64,000 nt of DNA from contig NZ_LBMU02000002.1 in NCBI RefSeq assembly GCF_001005085.2, positions 62,001 through 126,000 of the forward strand, in the 5' to 3' direction. Positions within the stretch are counted from its first letter, which is position 1; every line of letters starts with the position of its first letter. A program made the translations under genes and the position numbers. This document shows, piece by piece, positions 1 through 8,640 of the stretch. The stretch is from Streptomyces humi. GTDB taxonomy: Bacteria > Actinomycetota > Actinomycetes > Streptomycetales > Streptomycetaceae. Below the pieces are notes generated by a model, which was not told the DNA's origin, ran no database searches, and saw nothing but the letters and a program-made list of their open reading frames with translations.

Positions 1-195
1 GCGGGCGCGGGTGTAGCCCTCGGCCATGTGCGAGGCGCCCTCGACATGGCGGGCGAGGGTGTGGGTGATGGAGCCGGAGGCCTTGAGCGCCGCGTAGAAG
101 GGGTTGATCGCCGCGCCGGGCACCCCGAACACGTCGGTGACGCCCTCGCACCTGAGGATCTCAACTGCCGCGCGGGCAGCGGTCATACGAGCCAT
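1..195 (-). CDS. gcl: Glyoxylate carboligase (tartronate-semialdehyde synthase), N-terminal part, cut by the window edge
   Basis: The 65 visible residues begin [14 protein letters not shown] and continue through [16 protein letters not shown] to [16 protein letters not shown]. This is the N-terminal thiamine-diphosphate-enzyme fold of glyoxylate carboligase, which condenses two glyoxylates to tartronate semialdehyde plus CO2 in the cytoplasm, in glyoxylate/allantoin catabolism. The decisive residue is Val51 in R-H-V-E-G. Nearly all ThDP enzymes have a catalytic Glu at that position, and carboligase is known for having Val. The start is the ATG at 195; a second in-frame ATG lies at 186. The gene runs off the left edge, so the C-terminal ThDP-binding part is not visible. 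A tandem inverted repeat 62-97 bases upstream probably controls it. Confidence 0.9.
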   Translation of the reverse strand, partial: MARMTAARAAVEILRCEGVTDVFGVPGAAINPFYAALKASGSITHTLARHVEGASHMAEGYTRAR

Positions 196-256
196 CGAGA
201 ACTCCTGCTTTCGGCTGTCGGATGCCTGCTCCCGTCGCGCCCCGCGGTGAGCGGAA

Positions 257-292
257 TTCCGCATTGTGGAAAATTACTTCTACTATCTGGAA
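257..292. promoter_or_regulatory. Tandem inverted-repeat operator between gcl and the divergent zinc-ribbon gene
   Basis: TTCCGCATTGTGGAA (257-271) is followed after 6 bases by a degenerate copy TTCTACTATCTGGAA (278-292). Both have TTC/GGAA-type half-sites and their centres are 21 bp apart, two helical turns. The block is AT-rich compared with its surroundings. Palindromes of this kind are typical of IclR-family regulators, and AllR-type IclR proteins control gcl in other bacteria. The identity of the regulator is inference. Confidence 0.5.
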
Positions 293-395
293 TCAATGTA
301 GGTCGAGGGGCGAACGTCGTCAAGAGAGGGACAACCGGGCCCCGACCGGGGCACCATGGGACGGCTGAACCGACGCGACGCCTGAGGTGGGGGCC

Positions 396-1127
396 ATGTC
401 CGAGAGCGTGCCGGTGCGCTGTCCGGCCTGTCGGCGCGAGCACGTCTACACCGCGCCGTCCTACCCCTGCGCCTGCGGTGCGCCGGTCACCCCGAGCCTG
501 GACGGCACGGCCGAGGCGACGGCGGTGGCGCACCGGGACTGGGACGCGGACTGGGTGACGGTGAGCTGCGGCTCCTGCGGCCGCCGGGACCAGTGGCCGC
601 GGCCGGAGGTGGGCTGCCCGTGCGGAGCGCTGCTGCGGGTCCCGGTCGCCGGCACGGTGTCCGGGCCCGCATCCGGGTCCGGGTCCGCGTCCGGGTCCGG
701 GTCCGCGTCCGGGTCCGGGTCCGCGTCCGGGTCCGGGTCCGAACCGCGGGCCGCCTTCCATCCCGTGACGATCCGCACCGCCCGGGACGCGGTCACGGCC
801 GCCGCGCTCTACCTGCGCTGGCTCGGGTACCGGGACATCCGCCGCGCCGACCAGCGGCCGCCGTCCGGGATCGGGCTGGCCGCACGCGGTCTGGTGGCCC
901 AGGTGGACCCGACCGTGCGGGCGGCCTCGCGGCGGGACGTGGAGTGCCTGTGGCTGACGGCGATGACGGAGGACTCGGGGTGCGCTTACTTCTCCCTCGC
1001 GGGGTATGCCGAGGACGCCCGCGCGTGTGCGGACGACCTGGGCATACCGTTGTTCGTGCTGGACCTCACCGGGACGCCGCAGGCGGTCAACGGTTGCGCC
1101 GATGAGCTGCACGGGTCAGGTGCGTGA
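396..1127 (+). CDS. Double zinc-ribbon protein with Gly-Ser linker and a possible degenerate endonuclease-fold domain
   Basis: The start is the ATG at 396, with GAGGTGG six bases upstream; an in-frame GTG at 387 is too close to that site. The product has 243 residues. The N-terminal ~90 residues hold two CxxC pairs twice (CPAC/CACG, then CGSCG/CPCG), consistent with two zinc ribbons. A (Ser-Ala/Gly-Ser)n linker encoded by an 18-bp tandem repeat follows. The C-terminal ~120 residues contain LGYRDIRRAD, GLVAQVDPT, YFSLAGYAEDA and IPLFVLDLTG. The strand/helix order resembles the Mrr-like restriction-endonuclease fold, but QVD stands where an active enzyme would have QxK, so it may be a non-catalytic derivative. 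I do not recognise a named family. It is divergent from gcl and convergent with the acyl-CoA synthetases. Confidence 0.65.
   Translation: MSESVPVRCPACRREHVYTAPSYPCACGAPVTPSLDGTAEATAVAHRDWDADWVTVSCGSCGRRDQWPRPEVGCPCGALLRVPVAGTVSGPASGSGSASGSGSASGSGSASGSGSEPRAAFHPVTIRTARDAVTAAALYLRWLGYRDIRRADQRPPSGIGLAARGLVAQVDPTVRAASRRDVECLWLTAMTEDSGCAYFSLAGYAEDARACADDLGIPLFVLDLTGTPQAVNGCADELHGSGA
672..741 (+). repeat. 18-bp in-frame tandem repeat (about 3.9 copies)
   Basis: The unit TCCGGGTCCGGGTCCGCG is repeated at 672, 690, 708 and 726 (last copy 16 bases). It encodes the Gly-Ser-Ala-Ser linker of the surrounding zinc-ribbon gene. Because the unit is a multiple of three, copy-number change would alter linker length without a frameshift. 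Confidence 0.9.
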
Positions 1128-1166
1128 GGAACTGCGGGCCGGTGGGGGGCTTGTCGCGCGGTTCCT

Positions 1167-1187
1167 CCCCCAGCCTTCGGCCGGGGG
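1167..1187. terminator. Hairpin terminator between convergent genes
   Basis: CCCCCAGCC, loop TTC, then GGCCGGGGG form a 9-bp GC stem with one A-C mismatch, between the stop codons at 1127 and 1214. There is no T-run, as is usual for Streptomyces terminators. It could serve both directions. Confidence 0.5.
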
Positions 1188-1213
1188 GACCCCCAGCGCC
1201 CCTACGAGGCGCC

Positions 1214-2830
1214 CTACCTCCCGGCGTACTTCTCCCTCAGTTCGATCTTGCGGACCTTGCCCGAGACCGTCATCGGGAAGGTGTCCAGGATCTGGATCCT
1301 GGTCGGCACCTTGTAGTGGGCCAGGCGGCCCGCGCAGAACGCGCGCAGGTCCTCCAGGGTCGGCGGGGCGGCCGGGTCGTGCGGGATGACGCAGGCCAGG
1401 ACCTCCTCGCCGTACGTCTCGTGCGGGACGCCGACGACCTGGACGTCGCGGATCCCGGGGTGCCCGTAGAGGAACTCCTCGATCTCGCGCGGATAGACGT
1501 TCTCACCACCCCGGATGATCATGTCCTTGATCCGGCCGACGATCTCGACGTAGCCGTCCTCCCGCATCGTCGCCAGGTCGCCGGTGTGCATCCAGCGTCC
1601 GGGGTCGACGGCCTCCGCCGTCTTCTCCGGCTCGTTCCAGTAGCCGAGCATCACGCTGTAGCCGCGGGTGCACAACTCCCCTGCCGCGCCCCGGGGTCGC
1701 GTCACCCCGGTGGCCGGGTCGACGACCTTGACCTCCAGGTGCGGCAGCACCCGGCCGACCGTGCCCGTGCGGTGTTCCAGGTCGTCGTCGATGCGGGTCT
1801 GGAGCGAGACCGGGCTCGTCTCCGTCATGCCGTAGCAGATGGAGACCTCCGCCATGTGCATCTCCGCGACGACTCGCTTCATCACCTCGACCGGACAGGG
1901 CGAGCCCGCCATGATGCCGGTGCGCAGCGTGGCGAGGTCGTAGGAGGCGAAGTCGGGGAGGTTCAGTTCCGCGATGAACATGGTCGGCACCCCGTACAGC
2001 GAGGTGCAGCGCTCCCGCTGGACCGCCTCCAGGGTGGCCTTCGGGTCGAAGGACGGCGCCGGGATCACCATGCAGGCGCCGTGCGAGGTGGCGGCGAGGT
2101 TCCCCATCACCATGCCGAAGCAGTGGTAGAAGGGCACCGGGACGCAGATCCGGTCCTGTTCGGTGTAGGAGATCGACTCCCCGACGAAGTACCCGTTGTT
2201 GAGGATGTTGTGGTGGGAGAGGGTGGCCCCCTTCGGGAACCCCGTGGTCCCCGAGGTGTACTGGATGTTGATCGGGTCGTCGCAGGACAACTCGGCCGCG
2301 CGGGTGGGCAGTTCCTCCCGGTCGACGGCCGTGCCGCGGGCGGTCAGCGCGTCCCAGCTGGGATCACCGATGTACACCGTCTCCCGTAGTCGCGGGCACC
2401 GGCCCCGCACCTCCTCCACCATCGCCCGGTAGTCGCTGGTCTTGTGGCTGAGGGAGGCGAACAGCAGGGAGATCCCGGCCTGGTTGAGGACGTACTCGAC
2501 CTCGTGGGTGCGGTAGGCGGGGTTGATGTTGACCATGATCGCGCCGATCCGGGCGGTGGCGTACTGCACCAGCACCCACTCGGCGCAGTTGACCGCCCAG
2601 ATGCCCACCCGGTCGCCCTTGGCGATCCCGCTCGCGAGCAGCGCGTACGCCAGCCGGTCCACGTCGGCGGCGAACTCGGCGTAGGTCCAGCGCCGCCCGG
2701 AGGGCACGTCCACGAGCGCCTCGTGGTCGGGCCAGGCGGCCACGGCCCGGTCGAGGTTGGCGCCGATCGTGTCGCCGAGCAGGACCGTGCCGCTGGTGCC
2801 GTGCGTGTACGACAGTTCTGCCGAGGTCAT
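1214..2830 (-). CDS. Acyl-CoA synthetase (AMP-forming), medium/long-chain fatty-acid ligase type
   Basis: This 538-residue ANL-superfamily enzyme activates a carboxylic acid through an acyl-AMP to an acyl-CoA. Visible motifs are the P-loop [13 protein letters not shown] (residues ~190-202), the A5 motif YGMTETSP, the hinge and A8 segment [32 protein letters not shown], and the catalytic lysine region [13 protein letters not shown] at the C-terminus. It starts at the ATG at 2830, which overlaps the stop of the upstream synthetase by 4 bases (ATGA), so the pair is translationally coupled. The length is normal for the family. The acid substrate cannot be read from sequence; RGGENVYP is typical of FadD-like enzymes. 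Confidence 0.9.
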   Translation of the reverse strand: MTSAELSYTHGTSGTVLLGDTIGANLDRAVAAWPDHEALVDVPSGRRWTYAEFAADVDRLAYALLASGIAKGDRVGIWAVNCAEWVLVQYATARIGAIMVNINPAYRTHEVEYVLNQAGISLLFASLSHKTSDYRAMVEEVRGRCPRLRETVYIGDPSWDALTARGTAVDREELPTRAAELSCDDPINIQYTSGTTGFPKGATLSHHNILNNGYFVGESISYTEQDRICVPVPFYHCFGMVMGNLAATSHGACMVIPAPSFDPKATLEAVQRERCTSLYGVPTMFIAELNLPDFASYDLATLRTGIMAGSPCPVEVMKRVVAEMHMAEVSICYGMTETSPVSLQTRIDDDLEHRTGTVGRVLPHLEVKVVDPATGVTRPRGAAGELCTRGYSVMLGYWNEPEKTAEAVDPGRWMHTGDLATMREDGYVEIVGRIKDMIIRGGENVYPREIEEFLYGHPGIRDVQVVGVPHETYGEEVLACVIPHDPAAPPTLEDLRAFCAGRLAHYKVPTRIQILDTFPMTVSGKVRKIELREKYAGR

Positions 2831-4500
2831 CGGAAGTCCTCCTCGCGGTACTCCTCGGCCGAGCCCGCCGCGGTGGCCTCGCGCAGCTCGATCCGGCGGA
2901 TCTTGCCGGACACGGTCTTGGGCAGCGGGGCGAACTCCAGCCTGCGGATGCGCTTGTACGCCGCGAGGACCTGCCGGGAGTGCTCGAAGAGGACCTTCGC
3001 GGTGTCCGGGCCCGGCTCCCAGCCCGCCGCGAGGACGACGTACGCCTTGGGCACGGCGAGCCGCAGCTCGTCCGGGGCCGGCACGACGGCCGCCTCGGCC
3101 ACCGCCTCGTGCTCCAGCAGCGCGCTCTCCAGCTCGAACGGGCTGATCTTGTAGTCGGACGCCTTGAACACGTCGTCCGCGCGGCCGACGTAGGTGATGT
3201 AGCCGTCCTCGTCCCGGGAGCCGATGTCCCCGGTGCGGTAGTAGCCGCCGGCCATCGCCTCCGCCGTACGGTCGGCGTCGCCGTGGTACCCGGTCATCAG
3301 GCCCACCGGCCGCGCCGACAGGTCGAGAGCGATCTCGCCCTCCGCCGCCCCCGGCGCGCCCGACACCGGGTCGAGCAGTTCCACCCGGTACCCCGGGCTG
3401 GGGCGTCCCATGGAACCCGTCTTCAGCGTCTGCCCCGGGCTGTTGGAGACCTGTACGGCCGTCTCCGTCTGCCCGAAGCCGTCCCGGACGGTGACGTTCC
3501 AGGCCCGCCGGACCTGCTCGATCACCTCGGGGTTGAGCGGCTCCCCGGCGGCCACGACCTCCCGGGGCGGGGTGCCGAGCCGGCCGAGGTCGGCCTGGAT
3601 CAGCATCCGCCACACGGTCGGCGGAGCGCAGAAGGAGGTCACGCCGTGCCGCTCCATCTCGGCCATCAGCCGGCCTGCGTCGAAGCGCGAGTAGTTGTGG
3701 ATGAAGACGGTCGCCTCCGCGTTCCACGGCGCGAACAGATTCGACCAGGCGTGCTTGGCCCAGCCCGGCGACGAGATGTTCAGGTGCACGTCACCGGGCT
3801 TGAGGCCGATCCAGTACATGGTGGCCAGGTGCCCGATGGGGTACGAGGTGTGGGTGTGCTCGACCAGCTTGGGGTGGGCGGTGGTGCCCGAGGTGAAGTA
3901 GAGCATCAGCGGGTCGTCGGCGAGGGTCGGGCCGTCCGGGACGAAACCGGCGGCGGCGACGTACGCGTCCTCGTACGGCTCCCAGCCGGCCACCGGCACC
4001 CCGCCCACCGCGATCCTGGTGTAGGCCCCCGGCACCTCGTCGAACTTGGCGGCGTCCTCGGCACGCACGAGCACGTGCTTCACCCGGCCCCGGTCGACGC
4101 GGTCGCGCAGGTCGGCCGGGCCGAGCAGCGGGGTCGCCGGGATGACGACGGCACGCAGCTTCATCGCGGCCAGCGCGGTCTCCCACAGCTCGGCCTGGTT
4201 GCCCAGCATGACGAGGATGCGGTCCTCGGGCTCGACGCCCCGTGCGCGCAGGTGGTTGGCGACCCGGTCGGAGCGTTCGGCCAGCTCGGCGAAGGACAGC
4301 TTCGTCTCGGTGCCGTCCTCCTCCACGATGTGCAGGGCGGTGCGGTCGTTGCCCTCGGCGATGACGTCGAACCAGTCGAGCGCCCAGTTGAAGTGGTCAG
4401 GACGCGGCCACTCGAACCCCGCGTAGGCGGTGGCGTAGTCCGTACGGTGTTCCAGCAGGAAGTCCCGTGCCCTGCGGAAGTCCTCCGTCGCACTCGTCAT
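2827..4500 (-). CDS. Acyl-CoA synthetase (AMP-forming), medium-chain/acetyl-CoA-synthetase-like
   Basis: A 557-residue ANL ligase, first gene of a two-gene operon. It has the P-loop [17 protein letters not shown], the A5 motif [41 protein letters not shown] in pieces, and the catalytic lysine in [36 protein letters not shown] and an N-terminal [14 protein letters not shown] resemble medium-chain acyl-CoA synthetases rather than FadD, so the two coupled enzymes probably differ in substrate. The gene starts at the ATG at 4500, and its 128-base upstream region is shared with a divergent GAF-LuxR regulator that is a reasonable candidate controller. Confidence 0.88.
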   Translation of the reverse strand: MTSATEDFRRARDFLLEHRTDYATAYAGFEWPRPDHFNWALDWFDVIAEGNDRTALHIVEEDGTETKLSFAELAERSDRVANHLRARGVEPEDRILVMLGNQAELWETALAAMKLRAVVIPATPLLGPADLRDRVDRGRVKHVLVRAEDAAKFDEVPGAYTRIAVGGVPVAGWEPYEDAYVAAAGFVPDGPTLADDPLMLYFTSGTTAHPKLVEHTHTSYPIGHLATMYWIGLKPGDVHLNISSPGWAKHAWSNLFAPWNAEATVFIHNYSRFDAGRLMAEMERHGVTSFCAPPTVWRMLIQADLGRLGTPPREVVAAGEPLNPEVIEQVRRAWNVTVRDGFGQTETAVQVSNSPGQTLKTGSMGRPSPGYRVELLDPVSGAPGAAEGEIALDLSARPVGLMTGYHGDADRTAEAMAGGYYRTGDIGSRDEDGYITYVGRADDVFKASDYKISPFELESALLEHEAVAEAAVVPAPDELRLAVPKAYVVLAAGWEPGPDTAKVLFEHSRQVLAAYKRIRRLEFAPLPKTVSGKIRRIELREATAAGSAEEYREEDFR

Positions 4501-4574
4501 ACGCGTCTCCTTCAGTACCGGACCATTGCCGGGCGGCTCTCTGGCATCGTGTAATCCGTGATGCAGGTCTCACT

Positions 4575-4590
4575 ACCCCCGAACGGGGGT
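4575..4590. promoter_or_regulatory. Inverted repeat in the acyl-CoA synthetase / LuxR divergent promoter
   Basis: ACCCCCG-AA-CGGGGGT is a perfect 7-bp inverted repeat with a 2-base centre. It lies in the 128-base region between the divergent starts at 4500 and 4629, and its spacing suits a dimeric HTH operator. Assigning it to the adjacent LuxR protein is inference. Confidence 0.45.
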
Positions 4591-4628
4591 GTGGACAGCA
4601 CAGGGCCGGGGTCGAAGGGGCAATTCAG

Positions 4629-5462
4629 GTGGCAGCAGAGGTCGCGGGGGCGGTGGAGATACGCGGTGCGCTGGCCAGGCTCCGGCGTGCCACCGGACTC
4701 CCGATCGCGTTCGGCGGGCTGGTCGAGGCGGGCCGGCCGCGGGTGCGGATCAGCGAGCTCAGCGGCACCAACACGATGTCCCTGCGCTCCCTCGCGGTGA
4801 CCTCGGGCAACGGCCTGGGCGGCAAGGCGGTGGCGCTGGCCCGCCCGTGCGCGGTCACCGACTACTCCGAGTCCCGCCAGATCAGCCACGAGTACGACAT
4901 CCCGGTGGCGGCCGAGGGCATCCGCTCGGTGCTCGCGGTCCCGGTGGTGGTACGACGCCGGGTGCGGGGCGTGCTCTACGGCGCGCTGCGCACCGCCCAG
5001 CCGCTCGGCGACCGCACGCTCGGCGCGGCGGTGGCCGCGGCCCGGGACGTGGAACAGGCGCTGGTCGTCCAGGACGAGGCCCGGGGGCTGCTGGCGGCGG
5101 CACGGCCGGAACCCGCCGCCGTACCGGCACCCGAGGGCGCCTGGGAACAGGTGCGGGAGGCGCACGCGGCGCTGCGGGCGCTGGCGCCGCGGATCGCCGA
5201 CCCCGGTCTGCGGGCCGAACTCCTGGCCGCCTGCGGACTGCTGACCACCTCGGCCCCGGGCCCCGGGGCCACCCTGGCACCGCGGGAGCTCGATGTTCTC
5301 TCCTGGGTGGCGGCAGGAGCGACCAACGCGGCGGTGGCCGAGCGCCTGGGGCTGCGGCCCGAGACGGTCAAGGGCTATCTGCGCTCGGCGATGCGGAAGC
5401 TGGGCGCGCACACCCGGGGGGAGGCGGTGTCGGCGGCTCGTCGGACGGGGTTGCTGCCGTAG
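4629..5462 (+). CDS. GAF-domain LuxR-family transcriptional regulator
   Basis: A 277-residue regulator. The N-terminal half (about 15-150) has a GAF-like pattern (LRRATGLPIAFGGLV, GNGLGGKAVALARPCAVTDY, GIRSVLAVPVVVRRRVRGVLYGALR), so a small ligand or redox signal may be sensed. The C-terminal ~60 residues are a NarL/LuxR helix-turn-helix (LAPRELDVLSWVAAGATNAAVAERLGL, then RPETVKGYLRSAMRKLGA). The start is the GTG at 4629, preceded by GAAGGGG; upstream codons in this frame offer no better start. It is divergent from two acyl-CoA synthetases and separated from them by a palindrome, which suggests it regulates them. Confidence 0.85.
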   Translation: MAAEVAGAVEIRGALARLRRATGLPIAFGGLVEAGRPRVRISELSGTNTMSLRSLAVTSGNGLGGKAVALARPCAVTDYSESRQISHEYDIPVAAEGIRSVLAVPVVVRRRVRGVLYGALRTAQPLGDRTLGAAVAAARDVEQALVVQDEARGLLAAARPEPAAVPAPEGAWEQVREAHAALRALAPRIADPGLRAELLAACGLLTTSAPGPGATLAPRELDVLSWVAAGATNAAVAERLGLRPETVKGYLRSAMRKLGAHTRGEAVSAARRTGLLP

Positions 5463-5628
5463 CTCGGGCGGGGTTGTTGCCGTACCGGAGGGGACCCATT
5501 CCATTCATGCGGACGCGCTTTGAATTTCCGCCTGCGGGGGCGCTGTTATTTCCCTCACCAAGCCGTCCGGCCGAATTCCGGGGTTCCTTGCCTAGAATTT
5601 GGCTGGGACACGACACACGAGGGGAGCG

Positions 5629-8436
5629 GTGACCGTGCGACGGGACTTCCAGGAGCCTGCCCGATGCCACCCCGACCTGGTCATCGGCCGGGCGGAGCTG
5701 GTGACGGCGGCCCGGGAACAGCTCGCCTCCGGCGGCAGCGTGCTCCTGCACGGGCCCGCCGGAATAGGCAAGTCGACCGTCCTGCGGGCGCTGGACACGG
5801 AATACTCCGGGGCCGCCCGCACCGTGTTGCGCTGCTCGGCCACCGAGTCCGAATCCCACCTCCCCTTCCTCGCGCTCGCCGACCTCTTCGGGCTGGTCCT
5901 CGACGAGGTCGCCCCGCACCTGCCCGCCGCCCAGCGCACCGCCCTGGAGTCGGCACTCACCGGCCGCGGCGAGTCCACCCTCCAGCGCGACGGGCTCGCC
6001 CTGCGCCTCGCGGTGCTCTCCACGCTGCGCGTACTGGCCGCCGAGGGGCCCGTGCTGATCGTCGCCGACGACCTCCAGTGGCTGGATCCGGCCAGCGCCG
6101 AACTCCTCGGCTTCGCCGCCCGCCGGCTGGGCGGCACCCCGGTCCAACTGCTGTGCGCGGTCCGCACGGAGGGCCAGGAGTACGACCGTCACCTACGCGC
6201 GTCACCACCGGACACCGTCGCCGTGCGGCTCGGCCCGCTCAACCGCAAGCAGGTCTCCGAACTGCTGGACCACCGCGGCCACGCCGGGCTGACCCGGGCC
6301 GCGGTCCGGGAGATCCACCGCACCAGCGGCGGGAACCCGCTGTTCGCCCTGGAACTCGGCCGCGCCCTCGCCGAGAACCCGACCCCGCCCCGTCCCGGCG
6401 AGCCGCTGCCGGTGCCCACCTCGCTGCGCGCCCTGGTGCTCAGCCGCCTGGACATGCTCTCCGTGGAGGCCCGCCGCACCCTCCTGGTGGCCAGCGCGGG
6501 CGCCCGCCCCACCCAGGCCCTGCTGCACGCGGCCGGCCGGGAGAACGCCGAGGCCGAGTGCGCCCAGGCGGCCGAACTCGGACTGCTGGCCACCGACGCG
6601 GAGGGTCCGGCCGTACGCTTCGCGCACCCCCTCATCTCCGCCGCGCTGTACGCCGAGGCGCCCGCGCAGGAGCGCCGGGCCGCGCACGCGGCGCTGTCGA
6701 CCGCCGCCTCCGACCCGATCGAGCGGGCCCGGCACCTGGCCCTGGCCACCACCGGCACCGACCCCGCGGTGGCCGCGCAGCTCGCCGAGGCCGCCGCCCA
6801 GGCCCGGGACCGGGGCGCGCCCTCGGTGGCCGCGCAGATCGGGCTGCTCGCCGCCCGGCACACCCCGGGCGACAACACGCCCGGCCCGGACGAGCGCCGG
6901 CTGCTGGCCGCCGAGGACGCCACCAGCGCGGGCGAGATCGACCTCGCCCAGGACATCGCCCGCGAGGTGCTCACCCGGGCCACCCGTCCGGCGGACCGGG
7001 TGCGGGCCTGGATCCTGGTGATCGACTCCGCCGGCCACACCATGACCGAGGTGGACGCGGCCTTCCCGCACGCCCTCGCCGACGCCGGTGACGATCCGCG
7101 CCTGCTGGGCCTGGTCCACTACCAGCTGGCGTGGCGTGCCCTGATCGTGGAGGGCGACTTCACCGAGGCCCGGCAGGCGGCCGCGCACTCGGCCGGCCTG
7201 GCCGCCCAGGGCGGCGACCGGCGCACCGAACTCCTCGCGCTGTCGCTCCAGGCCCAGGTGGAGACCCTGATGGGCCATCCGGACGCGCCCGCCACCATCA
7301 AGCGTGCCCTGCGGGAACCGCAGGACCCGAACGTGGCCTGCCACCACAACGGGGCGGGCAGCGCCAGGTTCCGCTGGCTGGTGATGGGCGACCAGCTGGC
7401 CGAGGCCCGGTCCACGGTCACCGCGCTGCTGCGCGAGGTGCGCCGCCGCGGCCAGGTGGAGAGCGAGGTCCACTTCCTGCGCGGACTCGCCGAGACCGAA
7501 CTGCGCTCCGGGCACTGCGGCCGCGCCCTGGACCTGGCCCGCGAGGGGCTGGGCCTGGCCCATGACTCCGGGATCGGCGAGACCGCCTCCGCGATGCTCA
7601 CCTCACTGGCCGAGGCCTCCGGCGGCGACGTGGACCGGGGGCTGGCCCTGGCCCGGGAGGCGGTGGAGCACGCCGAGCAGGACGGCGACACGATGTACCT
7701 GTCCCGGGCCCTGGGCGCCCTCGGGTACGCCCAGTTGGTGGCGGGCGACCCGGCGGGCACCGTCCGCTCGCTGCGCCGGGTGCGGGAGCTGGAGCAGAGC
7801 CTCGGCATCACCGACCCGGCGCGCGGCCGCTGGCAGGGCGACCTCGCCGAGGCCCTGGTCCGGGTGGGTGAACCCGCCGAGGCTCAGGACGTCATCGACG
7901 TCACCCGGGAGCACGCGCTCAGGCTCGGCCGGGAGAGTGTGCTGGCCGCGCTCGACCGGGCCGAGGCCCTGGTCCGCGCGGCGCACGGCGACCACGAGAC
8001 GGCCGTCACCCAGCTGACCTCGGCTCAGGACCGGTTCGCCGGACTGGGCTACGGCCTGGAGGAGGCACGGGCCGCCTTCGCACTGGCCTCGCTGCGCGAC
8101 CGGCGCTCCCCCGCGGCCTACGACGAGGCCACCCGGCTGTTCCGGCGGTGCCGGGCGCTGCCCTGGCTGCGGCAGGTGGACGAGGCCGTCTCGGCGCCGG
8201 AACCCGAGCCGCCGGTCGGGGCACCCGCCGAGCCGGCCGCCCTGGAGGGTCTGGCCGCGATGGAGCGTCAGGTGGCCGCGCTGGTCATGGAGGGCGCCAC
8301 CAACCGGGAGATCGCCGCCCGGCTGTTCATCAGCGTCAAGACGGTGGAGGCCACGCTGACCCGGGTCTACCGCAAGCTGGGCATCCGATCGCGGGTGGAC
8401 ATAGTCCGTTTGGCCGCAGGGCGACGCGCGAAGTGA
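5629..8436 (+). CDS. LAL-type LuxR regulator (large AAA ATPase with C-terminal HTH)
   Basis: About 935 residues. The N-terminal NTPase has Walker A LLHGPAGIGKSTVL (near residue 45) and Walker B VLIVADDLQWLD (near 145). A long alpha-helical TPR-like middle follows (many ALA/EA helical repeats). The C-terminal LuxR HTH is MERQVAALVMEGATNREIAARLF followed by SVKTVEATLTRVYRKLGI. LAL/MalT-like proteins are ATP-dependent activators of secondary metabolism or sugar use. The start is GTG 5629 or GTG 5635. The strong GAGGGGAG at 5619-5626 fits 5635 slightly better. A possible -10, TAGAAT, is at 5593-5598. The target is not evident; it is codirectional with the GAF-LuxR gene but 166 bases away. Confidence 0.88.
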   Translation: MTVRRDFQEPARCHPDLVIGRAELVTAAREQLASGGSVLLHGPAGIGKSTVLRALDTEYSGAARTVLRCSATESESHLPFLALADLFGLVLDEVAPHLPAAQRTALESALTGRGESTLQRDGLALRLAVLSTLRVLAAEGPVLIVADDLQWLDPASAELLGFAARRLGGTPVQLLCAVRTEGQEYDRHLRASPPDTVAVRLGPLNRKQVSELLDHRGHAGLTRAAVREIHRTSGGNPLFALELGRALAENPTPPRPGEPLPVPTSLRALVLSRLDMLSVEARRTLLVASAGARPTQALLHAAGRENAEAECAQAAELGLLATDAEGPAVRFAHPLISAALYAEAPAQERRAAHAALSTAASDPIERARHLALATTGTDPAVAAQLAEAAAQARDRGAPSVAAQIGLLAARHTPGDNTPGPDERRLLAAEDATSAGEIDLAQDIAREVLTRATRPADRVRAWILVIDSAGHTMTEVDAAFPHALADAGDDPRLLGLVHYQLAWRALIVEGDFTEARQAAAHSAGLAAQGGDRRTELLALSLQAQVETLMGHPDAPATIKRALREPQDPNVACHHNGAGSARFRWLVMGDQLAEARSTVTALLREVRRRGQVESEVHFLRGLAETELRSGHCGRALDLAREGLGLAHDSGIGETASAMLTSLAEASGGDVDRGLALAREAVEHAEQDGDTMYLSRALGALGYAQLVAGDPAGTVRSLRRVRELEQSLGITDPARGRWQGDLAEALVRVGEPAEAQDVIDVTREHALRLGRESVLAALDRAEALVRAAHGDHETAVTQLTSAQDRFAGLGYGLEEARAAFALASLRDRRSPAAYDEATRLFRRCRALPWLRQVDEAVSAPEPEPPVGAPAEPAALEGLAAMERQVAALVMEGATNREIAARLFISVKTVEATLTRVYRKLGIRSRVDIVRLAAGRRAK

Positions 8437-8484
8437 GAGGGCTCCCGGTTAACTGAGGCGGACCGAGGGTTTTCCCTCCCCCAT

Positions 8485-8534
8485 CCCCCTAGGGGGTTCC
8501 CTCATTGGGAGGGTGGGGTTCCGGGTCCTAGCTT
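8485..8534 (+). promoter_or_regulatory. Candidate promoter and palindrome upstream of the trypsin gene
   Basis: TTGGGA (8505-8510) and TAGCTT (8529-8534) are spaced 18 bp and lie about 107 bases before the trypsin start. Just upstream is the perfect 12-bp palindrome CCCCCTAGGGGG (8485-8496), and CCCTCCC/GGGAGGG arms flank the region, so a regulator site near the -35 is plausible. The hexamer match is reasonable but untested. Confidence 0.4.
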
Positions 8535-8640
8535 ATGGATGTGCCGCTCGCCCGGGCATACGGGGGTCGGTCCCGCGACCCCCGTGCTGCACCCCCCACA
8601 CCCGCGCGACCCCCACCGGCAACCCCCACTGAGGAGACTC

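Noticed and set aside
14..558. Plus-strand open frame across the gcl start
   Set aside because: The minus strand encodes a clear glyoxylate carboligase N-terminus with the diagnostic Val51. The plus frame has no recognisable sequence.
593..1105. Frame encoding a long Arg-Val repeat, and an antisense Asp-Pro repeat, over the 18-bp repeat region
   Set aside because: Both arise from the tandem DNA repeat. Only the Gly-Ser frame is flanked by Cys-rich motifs, a ribosome site and normal codon use.
5442..5484. Near-duplicate of the GAF-LuxR gene end (GGGTTGCTGCCGTA / GGGTTGTTGCCGTA)
   Set aside because: A small imperfect duplication after the stop codon. No promoter, hairpin or coding meaning could be supported.
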